Assembly (NCBI GenBank): GCA_022709445.1
Contig: JAKLIU010000153.1
Span: 1-5,353, forward strand
Direction: 5' to 3'
From: Spirochaetota bacterium
Lineage (GTDB): Bacteria > Spirochaetota > Spirochaetia > Treponematales > UBA12059
Length of the DNA: 5,353 nt
Position numbers and translations under genes: made by a program. Below the pieces are notes generated by a model, which was not told where the DNA came from, did no database searches, and saw nothing but the letters and a program-made list of their open reading frames with translations. Shown piece by piece: positions 1 to 5,324 of the stretch. Position 1 is the stretch's first letter, and the number at the start of each line of letters is the position of its first letter.

Positions 1-1
1 G

Positions 2-508
2 GCCCGGAAGCCCAGGATACTGGTGGTTCAGGCAGCCGGCGAGGGATACCAGGTGCCGCCTGACGCCTGGATGCAGACCCGCATGGTCGAGATGGCCGGC
101 GGCATCCCCGTCTGGAAGGGCGCCAATCCCGGCTCGGGCTGGGCAACCGTGGGCGCCGAGCAGGTGGCCGCCTGGAATCCCGACCGCATCCTGGTGATCA
201 GCTATGGGAGCGACTCGCGCCCGGCCGCCGCAAAGTTGGCGGCCGATCCCCGTTTCTCCGCCCTGACGGCCGCCAAGGCAGGCCGGGTGACCGGGTTCCC
301 CCAGGACTACTACTCCTGGGACCAGCCCGATACCCGCTGGGGCTTGGGGCTCCTGTGGCTGACCGGGCTCCTCAATCCGGGGAGGATGCCGGGCTTCTCC
401 CTGCAGGCGGAGGCGCGCAGGTTCTATTCCCTGTTCTACGGTTTCGGCACGGCGGCCTTCGACGCGAACGTCCTGCCCAGATTCACCGGATCGTGGGACC
501 AGGACTGA
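2..508 (+). CDS. ABC transporter periplasmic metal-chelate-binding protein, C-terminal part (5' end outside window)
   Basis: This is the C-terminal 168 residues of a class III periplasmic binding protein (FecB/BtuF/HemV-like), which captures a metal chelate and delivers it to the permease encoded next. The frame is open from base 2 with no clear start, so the gene begins upstream. The GTG at base 23 lies inside a beta strand (ARKPRILVV) and is not a credible start. Typical C-lobe signatures are present: MVEMAGGIPVWKG, then WNPDRILVISYG, then the segment DPRFSALTAAKAGRVTGFP, then DYYSWDQPDTRWGLGLLWLTGLLNP, and finally a helix with RRFYSLFYGF. The YSWD..D.R...GLLWL segment is common in iron or heme-type binding proteins. 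The order binding protein, permease, ATPase supports the role. Specificity for iron-siderophore, heme, cobalamin or another chelate cannot be decided. The signal peptide is not in the window. Confidence 0.88.
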   Translation, partial: ARKPRILVVQAAGEGYQVPPDAWMQTRMVEMAGGIPVWKGANPGSGWATVGAEQVAAWNPDRILVISYGSDSRPAAAKLAADPRFSALTAAKAGRVTGFPQDYYSWDQPDTRWGLGLLWLTGLLNPGRMPGFSLQAEARRFYSLFYGFGTAAFDANVLPRFTGSWDQD

Positions 509-1518
509 GCCAGGCGGCGCCCGGCACGAGGCGGGGCGGGGCGACGACTCTCCTGGGCCTGGCGCTCGCCCTGGCGGCAACCTCCGCGGCCGCGGTGCTG
601 TTCGGCCGCTACCCGGAGCCGGGCTTCATGCCCCTGTCTTCGCTCTCTTCCGACCCGATGGCCTGGAATGTCTTCAGCCTGATCCGCGTGCCGCGCGTGC
701 TGGGAGCCATCCTCACCGGGGCCACCCTGGGAGCGGCCGGCTGCGCCTTCCAGCTGGTGTTCGCCAACCCCCTGGTGGACGCCGGCTTCCTGGGCGTATC
801 CCAGGGCGCGTCCTTCGGGGCCGCCCTGGCACTGCTCGCCGGAGGCGGATCCGCCCTGCTCTTCGGTTCCACCTTCGCCTTCGCCCTGGCGGCCCTGGCC
901 CTGACCGGTTTCATGGCCGCCCGCATCCGCTTCGGCGGTGCGGTGCTGCGCCTGGTGCTCTCGGGCATGGCGGTGTCCGCGTTCTTTTCCGCGGCGGTGT
1001 CGGCGATCAAGTACGGCGCCGATCCGACCAACAAGCTTCCCGAGATCAGCTACTGGCTCATGGGAGGGCTCGCAGGCAGCGGCTGGGCCCGCCTGTTGCT
1101 CGCAGCTCCCGTGGCCCTCCTTTCCCTGGCCTTCCTCGTCGCCACCCGCTGGAGGACGACGCTCCTGTCCCTGGAGGAGGCCACCGCAGCCTCGCTGGGT
1201 TCCCGGCCGGCCCTGGAACGGACCCTGACCCTGGGCTTCGCTGCTGCCGGCGTTGCGGCCGTCACCGCGCTGGCGGGGCCCGTGACCTGGGTGGGCCTGA
1301 TCGTGCCCCACGCCTCGCGCCTGGTCCTGGGCGGCGACGGGGCCGCCACCATACCCGCGTCCGCCCTCCTGGGCGCTCTGTTCGTAGTGGCCTGCGACGC
1401 CGTGGCCCGCGGGGCCTTCCCCGGGGAACTGCCCCTGGGCATCGTCACCGCCTTCGCCGGCACCGTCGCCTTCTTCGCATTGCTCCTGCGCCGGCGCTTG
1501 CCAGGCGGGAGGGCCTGA
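493..1518 (+). CDS. FecCD/BtuC-family ABC transporter permease
   Basis: This inner-membrane permease forms the channel through which the chelate crosses, normally as a homodimer with two ATPases. From GTG 493 it is 341 residues, the usual length for FecCD. A hydrophobic helix covers about residues 18-37, and further Ala/Leu-rich membrane segments follow to the C-terminus, consistent with about 10 helices. Family blocks run in order: RVPRVLGAILTGATLGAAG with ANPLVDAGFLGVSQGAS (about 65-107), PEISYWLMGGL (183-193), the ATPase-coupling stretch EEATAASLG (228-236), VGLIVPHASRLVLGGDG (267-283), DAVAR (302-306) and ELPLGIVTAFAG (312-323). The usual G-x-P-F-F near the end reads G-T-V-A-F-F, a mild departure. 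GTG 493 overlaps the upstream gene by 16 bp and has only a weak ribosome site, so translational coupling is likely. A CTG at 505 is an alternative start. Upstream in-frame starts would put unrelated sequence before the first helix. Confidence 0.93.
   Translation: MGPGLSQAAPGTRRGGATTLLGLALALAATSAAAVLFGRYPEPGFMPLSSLSSDPMAWNVFSLIRVPRVLGAILTGATLGAAGCAFQLVFANPLVDAGFLGVSQGASFGAALALLAGGGSALLFGSTFAFALAALALTGFMAARIRFGGAVLRLVLSGMAVSAFFSAAVSAIKYGADPTNKLPEISYWLMGGLAGSGWARLLLAAPVALLSLAFLVATRWRTTLLSLEEATAASLGSRPALERTLTLGFAAAGVAAVTALAGPVTWVGLIVPHASRLVLGGDGAATIPASALLGALFVVACDAVARGAFPGELPLGIVTAFAGTVAFFALLLRRRLPGGRA
1507..1513 (+). promoter_or_regulatory. Ribosome binding site for the ABC ATPase
   Basis: GGGAGGG lies 7 nt before the GTG at 1521, inside the last codons of the permease gene. 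It is the reason for accepting the non-ATG start of the ATPase. Confidence 0.75.
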
Positions 1519-1520
1519 AC

Positions 1521-2255
1521 GTGCTGCGCTTCGACTCGGTGGGCTTCAGCTACAAAGGCTCGCGCGCCCCGGCCCTGGACGGCTTCAGCCTGGAAGCCGA
1601 ACCCGGCAGGGTGATGGCCGTCCTGGGACCGAACGGCTGCGGGAAGTCCACCGCCCTGGGCATCGCGGCGGGCTGGCTCAAGCCCTCCTCGGGCTCGTTC
1701 CGCAACTCCGGCAAGGCGTCCTTCCTGCCCCAGTCCGAGCGCCTGGCCTACGCCTTCACCTGCCTGGAGTATGCGAGCTTCGGGCGTGCGCCCCACCTGG
1801 CCTGGCTGGGCACGCCCGGGCCGCGGGACCGCGAACTGGCCCTGGCGGCCCTGGCCAGGGTGGGCATGGAGGGCAAGGCGGGTACGCCCATCACGGCGCT
1901 CTCAGGCGGCGAGCTGCAGCTGGTGCGCATCGCGCGGGCCCTGGCCCAGGACTCGCCCTGGATGATACTGGACGAGCCGACGGACATGCTGGATCCGGGC
2001 CACGCGGTGACCGTCGGCTCGACCATCGTCGCGCTGGCCGCCGCGGGAACCGGCATCCTGCTCAGCACCCACGACCTGGCCTTCGCCCTGTCCGTCGCTG
2101 ACGAGGCGGCCCTGGTCAAGGACGGCAGGGTGCTGGCCACGGGCCCGGCGGCCGGTATACTGGATCCGGCCCGGCTGGGCGGTCTCTACGGCGTGCCCTT
2201 CGGCATGGCCACGGTCCCGGCGCCCCTGCACGCGGCCGCCGGCACAGGGAGGTGA
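1521..2255 (+). CDS. FecE/BtuD-type ABC transporter ATP-binding protein
   Basis: This cytoplasmic ATPase powers the uptake system. It is 244 residues and complete. Walker A is GPNGCGKST (36-44), the Q-loop glutamine is Q71 in FLPQ, the signature is LSGGELQLVRIARAL (127-141), Walker B is WMILDEP (147-153) with the catalytic glutamate E152, and the switch histidine is H184 in STHD. The ELQLV version of the signature is typical of the FecE group, which more generic ABC ATPases write as ERQR. The D-loop reads DMLD where SALD is common; the key aspartate is kept. The GTG start at 1521 comes 2 bp after the permease stop and has a good ribosome site. The last about 15 residues are an Ala/Pro-rich tail. 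All catalytic motifs are intact, so the protein should be active. Confidence 0.95.
   Translation: MLRFDSVGFSYKGSRAPALDGFSLEAEPGRVMAVLGPNGCGKSTALGIAAGWLKPSSGSFRNSGKASFLPQSERLAYAFTCLEYASFGRAPHLAWLGTPGPRDRELALAALARVGMEGKAGTPITALSGGELQLVRIARALAQDSPWMILDEPTDMLDPGHAVTVGSTIVALAAAGTGILLSTHDLAFALSVADEAALVKDGRVLATGPAAGILDPARLGGLYGVPFGMATVPAPLHAAAGTGR
2246..2253 (+). promoter_or_regulatory. Ribosome binding site that decides the start of the unknown gene
   Basis: AGGGAGGT ends 4 nt before the ATG at 2258. An in-frame GTG at 2252 lies within this site and therefore cannot be its start, so ATG 2258 is preferred. Confidence 0.75.
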
Positions 2256-2257
2256 GC

Positions 2258-2884
2258 ATGGGAGACATGGCGATGACGGTGCTGGAAACGGCCCAGGCCG
2301 CGCAGGCGGCGACGTCCGCGGCGGGCGGGGCGATGGGCTTCCTGGACGAGGTCTGGAAGCGCGTGGACGCGGTGCGCAGGAAGAACCTGGGCGAGCGGGC
2401 CTGCCTCAGGGCCTACTACTTCGAGGTGGTCAACAACCTGGAGATGCTCGACATCGTGAACGCCTCGCGCTTCAGGGCCGAGAAACCCAACTCGCCCCTG
2501 GTGAAGGCCCTGGTCTCCCGGCTGGAGACCACGATGGGCGCGGCCATACTGTTCGGCGACGAGCCCGAGGAGGGAAGCCAGCTGTTCGGCTTCCTGAAGG
2601 CCCAGGGCCGGGTGGCCAACACCGGCGGCATGGTCAGGCGCTGGTCGGGCGGGCGCGAGGAAACGGTGAAGTCCGGCAGCTTCTACGAGAACATCCTTCA
2701 GGCCGTGTCCTTCACCGTGGTGAAGGTGGAGATCCTCAGGCGCCTGACCGCCTTCAGCGACGAGGAGCTCGCCATGCTCAACGGCGTCATGCTGGAGCGC
2801 CGCATCGTCAACATCAAGGCGCGCTTCGGCATGATCAAGGAAAAGCTCGACGGGCTGAAGGGCATACGCGAGCTCGCCCGTTAA
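2258..2884 (+). CDS. Protein of unknown function, fourth gene of the uptake operon
   Basis: I do not recognise this 208-residue protein. It starts 2 bp after the ATPase stop with a strong ribosome site, so it is probably cotranscribed and coupled with the transporter. Residues 1-26 are rich in Ala, Met, Thr and Gly and are not hydrophobic enough for a membrane helix. I see no signal peptide and no transmembrane segment, so a cytoplasmic location is likely. The rest looks mostly helical and charged: FLDEVWKRVDAVRRKNLGERA (28-48), AYYFEVVNNLEMLDIVNASRF (52-72), SPLVKALVSRLETTMGAAILFG (79-100), a Gly/Arg-rich loop about 117-138, SFYENILQAVSFTVVKVEILRRL (141-163), and a final helical region rich in Lys and Arg (167-208). 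It has a single Cys (C49) and no metal-binding or nucleotide-binding motif that I can name. Codon use matches its neighbours. It could be an accessory or regulatory partner of the transporter, or an unrelated rider. Confidence 0.8.
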   Translation: MGDMAMTVLETAQAAQAATSAAGGAMGFLDEVWKRVDAVRRKNLGERACLRAYYFEVVNNLEMLDIVNASRFRAEKPNSPLVKALVSRLETTMGAAILFGDEPEEGSQLFGFLKAQGRVANTGGMVRRWSGGREETVKSGSFYENILQAVSFTVVKVEILRRLTAFSDEELAMLNGVMLERRIVNIKARFGMIKEKLDGLKGIRELAR

Positions 2885-2911
2885 GGACGCCGCCCGCTGA
2901 GGGCGCCGTCC
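2885..2911. terminator. Hairpin between convergent operons, possible bidirectional terminator
   Basis: The arms GGACGCCGCCC (2885-2895) and GGGCGCCGTCC (2901-2911) pair over 11 positions with one mismatch and a 5-nt loop (GCTGA). The hairpin begins right after the TAA of the + strand gene and ends 2 bp before the stop of the - strand gene, so it fills the gap between the two operons. Neither side is followed by a clear T tract, so intrinsic termination would be weak. It may instead block readthrough or protect 3' ends. Confidence 0.5.
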
Positions 2912-2913
2912 GC

Positions 2914-3744
2914 TCACTCCTCGGCCGGCTTGAACTCGGTCAGGTGCCTGCGGTTCTTGAGCGGCAGGTGCGAGCGCTGGAGGCCGGGGTTGGCCCGTTC
3001 CCGGATCGAGACCGAGCGGAAGTAGCCGCGCCACATGGCCCTGAGCTGCCGTTCGGAATCGGACAGCGGTGGGTCGGCGCGGGGCGCTTCACCGTCCGAA
3101 CCGTCTCCCTTCCCCGGGAGGGCTGCGCCGTCCGCGGCGATCCGGAAGCCATCCGCCAGGGTCCAGCCCCTGCCCGGTTCGTGCAGCACCGCACGGCCCC
3201 TGGGCAGATCCTCGATGGCCCAGCGCATGGCCGGAAACCGGGCGGCGAAGTGCTCCGCGATCAGGGGCAGGATGTCGCAGGCCGGCTCGACGGCCGCGTA
3301 CCAGGACCCGTCCGCCAGCTCCGAGAAGCGCGTGATGCCGGTGTAGTGGTGGGCTTCCGCCCTGGTGCGGCAGGCCGCCTTCTCGAGGAGCGCGGCCTCG
3401 GGGGACGACAGGTCGTCGAAGGCCCGCTCTCCCTCCAGCCACAGCCTGCAGGCCATCGCGGCCACCGCGCCGTCAGCCCCCGGAACATCCGAAGAAAAGG
3501 CTTCCAGCAGGGTGCGCATCGCCTCGGCGCCGGCCCGTGCCGACAGGCGCAGCCAGAGCGAGCGGGCGCGACCGTCGTCCCGGGGGATGGTCTCCGGTTC
3601 GTCGAACAGGCCGGTCTCCGAGCCCGCACCCCGGACGCGGGGAACGGGCTGGCCGGCCGCCCGGTCGTTGATCGCCTCGCAGACGGCGCAGAGGAAGCCC
3701 GGGAAACTGCCGTCGTGCTCCAGGAGCCGCGATGCGGACGTCAT
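2914..3744 (-). CDS. DUF4130/TIGR03915-like DNA-metabolism protein, partner of the radical SAM protein
   Basis: This 276-residue protein matches the family usually found beside TIGR03916 radical SAM proteins and annotated as a probable DNA metabolism protein. Its biochemical role is not established. Family features by eye: N-terminal HDGSFPGFLCAVCEAI (10-25), FDEPETI (47-53), ITRFSELADGSWYAAVEPACDILPLIAEHFAARFP (137-171), MWRGYFRSVSIRERANP (237-253) and the C-terminal LPLKNRRHLTEF (260-271), in place of the commoner PxRYWxxLTE. A Gly/Asp/Pro-rich linker lies at about 208-230. It stops without the uracil-DNA-glycosylase domain that fused relatives (TIGR03914 type) carry. The start ATG at 3744 overlaps the radical SAM stop (ATGA), with TGGAG 6 nt upstream, so the two genes are coupled and probably made in similar amounts. 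Longer in-frame openings up to 4086 only extend into the neighbouring gene. Confidence 0.88.
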   Translation of the reverse strand: MTSASRLLEHDGSFPGFLCAVCEAINDRAAGQPVPRVRGAGSETGLFDEPETIPRDDGRARSLWLRLSARAGAEAMRTLLEAFSSDVPGADGAVAAMACRLWLEGERAFDDLSSPEAALLEKAACRTRAEAHHYTGITRFSELADGSWYAAVEPACDILPLIAEHFAARFPAMRWAIEDLPRGRAVLHEPGRGWTLADGFRIAADGAALPGKGDGSDGEAPRADPPLSDSERQLRAMWRGYFRSVSIRERANPGLQRSHLPLKNRRHLTEFKPAEE

Positions 3745-5234
3745 GCGGGGCTCCAGTCGAACTCCCGCTGCAGCGGGGCGAGCGCGGCGGGAGCCGAGTC
3801 CAGGAGGAGGCCGCGGAGGGCCTCCGGATTGTCCGGTCGGGACAGCCGCCGTGTGCTGTCGTCGGAGCCCGGCAGGGTTCCGGAGCAGCTGAGGAACCAG
3901 CGCGCCCGCTTCATGACCACGCCCATGCCCTTGAGCTGTTCTGGCTTGAGCCTGGCCGAACGCCTGGCCCGGAGGATGCGCGAAGCGCTGCGCGGACCTA
4001 TGCCGGGCACGCGCAGGATGTCGCGGTACTCGGCCGTGTTGACGTCCACCGGGAAGAATTCCAGGTGCCGGAGGGCCCAGGCGCACTTGGGATCCAGCTC
4101 CATGTCCAGGTCCGGCCGGAGCGGGTCCAGGATCTCGGAGGCCGAGTAGCCGTAGAAGCGGAACAGCCAGTCGGCCTGGTAGAGCCGGTGCTCGCGCAGG
4201 AGGGGAGGGCCGGCCTCCCGGACGGTCGCCGGTATGCGCGGGTCAGCGCTGGCGGGTATGAAGGCCGAGTAATAGACGCGGCGCACGTCGTAGGCCAGGT
4301 AGAGGTTCTCCGCCAGGCCCAGGATGGCCAGGTCGCTCTCGGGGCTTGCGCCTATCACCATCTGGGTGGTCTGCCCGGCGGGCAGGACCGGGGCGGACGG
4401 GTCCCTGTCCCTGCCTTTGCGGGCGTCCATCACGGAAGTGCCGCGACGGACCGATGGCGCGGGAGCCGACGGGCAGGCATCGTAGGCGGGAGCCGGTTCC
4501 CTGACCACGGGCGAGGCGCTGTCCATGGCGGGGAAGGGAAGGACCGCCCGGGTGGAAGGATGGACGGCGATGGCGTTCGTGGGGACGTCGCCGGCGAGTG
4601 CGCCGCCCGGCTGGGCGCCGATCAGGCGCCTCGGCTCGAAGCCCCCGGCGCGCGCCAGGGCGCGCATCGGCCTGAAAATGGAAGCGGCGGTCTTGTCCGG
4701 GGCCACGGCGGCCAGGCTCGCGGCGCTGGGCAGCTCGATGTTGACCGAGACGCGGTCTGCCCAGCGCGCCGCCTCGGCGACCAGCTCGTCGGAGGCACCG
4801 GGTATGGCCTTCAGGTGCAGGTAGCCGTTGAAGCGCTCCCGGGTCCTGAGCGTCCTGGCCACCGAAATGAGGCGTTCCATGGTGGCGTCCGGGCAGCCCA
4901 GCACACCGGATGAGAGGAAGGCTCCTTCTATGTAATTGCGCTTGTAGAAGTCGACGATGAGCCTGACCAGCTCTTCCGGCTCGAAGCCCGCGCGCGGCAG
5001 GTCGTTGCTCCTGCGGTTCACGCAGTAGGCACAGTCCCAGGCGCAGGCATTGGACAGGAGCACCTTGAGCAGGGCGACGCAGCGGCCGTCTGCCGACCAG
5101 GAGTGGCAGATGCCGCCGACCGCGCCGTTCCCGAGGCCCCCGGGCGTGTTTGCCCGCGCGCTGCCCGAGGTGGAGCACGATGCGTCGTACTTGGCCGCGT
5201 CCGCGAGGATCGCGATCTTCGAGGCGGTATCCAT
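3741..5234 (-). CDS. Putative DNA modification/repair radical SAM protein (TIGR03916-like)
   Basis: This 497-residue radical SAM enzyme should bind a [4Fe-4S] cluster through C64, C68 and C71 (CAWDCAYC) and cleave S-adenosylmethionine to a 5'-deoxyadenosyl radical. Its substrate is unknown, and nucleic acid is suspected. Family blocks in order: AKYDASCSTSGSAR (14-27), GGICHSWSADGRCVALLKVLLSN (40-62), CVNRRSND (71-78), FYKRNYIEGAFLSSGV (96-111), GYLHLKAIPGAS (137-148), ADRVSVNIELPS (159-170), AGQTTQMVIGASPESD (286-301), VYYSAFIP (320-327), REHRLYQADWLFRFYGY (347-363) and ELDPKCAWALRHLEFFPVDVN (379-399). A helix-hairpin-helix, RVPGIGPRSASRILRARR (408-425), suggests DNA binding. Residues about 200-284 form a long Pro/Ala-rich stretch before AGQTTQ that seems longer than in most relatives. 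Start ATG 5234 has GGGGAGGGG just upstream and the conserved N-terminus begins within the next 15 residues. The gene overlaps its partner by 4 bp and has its own promoter with an operator-like palindrome. Confidence 0.92.
   Translation of the reverse strand: MDTASKIAILADAAKYDASCSTSGSARANTPGGLGNGAVGGICHSWSADGRCVALLKVLLSNACAWDCAYCVNRRSNDLPRAGFEPEELVRLIVDFYKRNYIEGAFLSSGVLGCPDATMERLISVARTLRTRERFNGYLHLKAIPGASDELVAEAARWADRVSVNIELPSAASLAAVAPDKTAASIFRPMRALARAGGFEPRRLIGAQPGGALAGDVPTNAIAVHPSTRAVLPFPAMDSASPVVREPAPAYDACPSAPAPSVRRGTSVMDARKGRDRDPSAPVLPAGQTTQMVIGASPESDLAILGLAENLYLAYDVRRVYYSAFIPASADPRIPATVREAGPPLLREHRLYQADWLFRFYGYSASEILDPLRPDLDMELDPKCAWALRHLEFFPVDVNTAEYRDILRVPGIGPRSASRILRARRSARLKPEQLKGMGVVMKRARWFLSCSGTLPGSDDSTRRLSRPDNPEALRGLLLDSAPAALAPLQREFDWSPA
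3751..3755 (-). promoter_or_regulatory. Ribosome binding site for the DUF4130-like gene
   Basis: On the - strand TGGAG lies 6 nt before ATG 3744, inside the end of the radical SAM gene. It supports this start over the longer openings further upstream. Confidence 0.6.
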
Positions 5235-5237
5235 GCG

Positions 5238-5246
5238 CCCCTCCCC
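5238..5246 (-). promoter_or_regulatory. Ribosome binding site of the radical SAM gene
   Basis: On the - strand GGGGAGGGG ends 3 nt before ATG 5234, with the GGAG core 6 nt away. If transcription starts about 6-8 nt after the -10 box, this site lies almost at the 5' end of the message, giving a leader of only about 10-12 nt. Confidence 0.7.
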
Positions 5247-5251
5247 GCGGA

Positions 5252-5280
5252 ATTATACTATACGGATGTATAGTATGCAA
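5252..5280 (-). promoter_or_regulatory. Sigma-70-type promoter of the radical SAM operon
   Basis: On the - strand a perfect -10 box TATAAT (5257 down to 5252) is preceded, with 17 bp spacing, by TTGCAT (5280 down to 5275), which matches TTGACA at its first three positions. The stretch is strikingly AT-rich against a very G+C-rich background and lies 18-46 bp before the start codon. It begins right after the terminator of the upstream gene, so the operon should have its own transcript. Confidence 0.72.
5255..5276. promoter_or_regulatory. Operator-like perfect inverted repeat inside the promoter
   Basis: ATACTATAC (5255-5263), spacer GGAT, GTATAGTAT (5268-5276): nine perfectly paired positions each side of a 4-nt centre. 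It covers nearly the whole -10/-35 spacer and overlaps both boxes, the classic position for a repressor that blocks RNA polymerase. The regulator is unknown. The A/T-rich arms could suit a small winged-helix dimer (GntR, MarR or PadR type). The TAC-N4-GTA core also has the same spacing as the GAAC-N4-GTTC LexA box but a different sequence, so an SOS link is only a guess. Confidence 0.65.
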
Positions 5281-5282
5281 GC

Positions 5283-5317
5283 AAAACGGGCGGGTCGACG
5301 GCTCCGTCGCCCGCCCG
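5283..5317 (-). terminator. Intrinsic terminator of the upstream - strand gene
   Basis: Read on the - strand, CGGGCGGG (5317-5310) and CGACGG (5309-5304) pair with CCGTCG (5301-5296) and CCCGCCCG (5294-5287). One A (5295) is bulged, and the loop is very short: AG, or four bases if the last pair opens. TTTT (5286-5283) follows at once. This is a textbook rho-independent terminator starting 7 bp after the stop codon at 5325. It separates the upstream gene from the radical SAM operon. Confidence 0.8.
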
Positions 5318-5324
5318 CTGGCCG

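Noticed and set aside
355..492. Longer N-terminus for the permease from GTG 355
   Set aside because: It would overlap the binding-protein gene by over 150 bp and add Arg/Gly-rich sequence before the first membrane helix.
436..1311. Long - strand open frame (291 codons) opposite the permease, and 609-1034 in another frame
   Set aside because: Low-complexity Gly/Gln/Arg/His-rich translation typical of the antisense of a G+C-rich gene; the + strand frame has clear FecCD motifs.
2186..3034. - strand open frame opposite the unknown gene
   Set aside because: It runs across the intergenic hairpin and into the DUF4130-like gene, has antisense-type composition, and the + strand frame has a strong ribosome site and coupled spacing.
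3745..4086. Longer N-terminus for the DUF4130-like protein
   Set aside because: The extra 114 residues are out-of-frame translation of the radical SAM gene; ATG 3744 has the ATGA overlap, a ribosome site, and precedes the conserved DGSFPGFL by only a few residues.
2944..4149. + strand open frame of 401 codons, and 3732-4913 of 393 codons
   Set aside because: Both lie opposite the radical SAM and DUF4130-like genes, span their junction, and show no family motif; they reflect the scarcity of stops in G+C-rich DNA.
2885..5234. Functional link between the iron-type uptake operon and the Fe-S radical SAM operon
   Set aside because: They are convergent, with separate transcription units; adjacency alone is not evidence of a shared pathway.
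5255..5276. The promoter palindrome as a known LexA box
   Set aside because: It does not match CTGT-N8-ACAG, GAAC-N4-GTTC or other LexA sites I know; only the N4 spacing is similar, so it is listed as an unassigned operator.
4243..5280. - strand frame of 345 codons overlapping the radical SAM gene, starting in the promoter palindrome
   Set aside because: Gly/Arg/Pro-rich out-of-frame translation; the frame from 5234 contains all radical SAM signatures.
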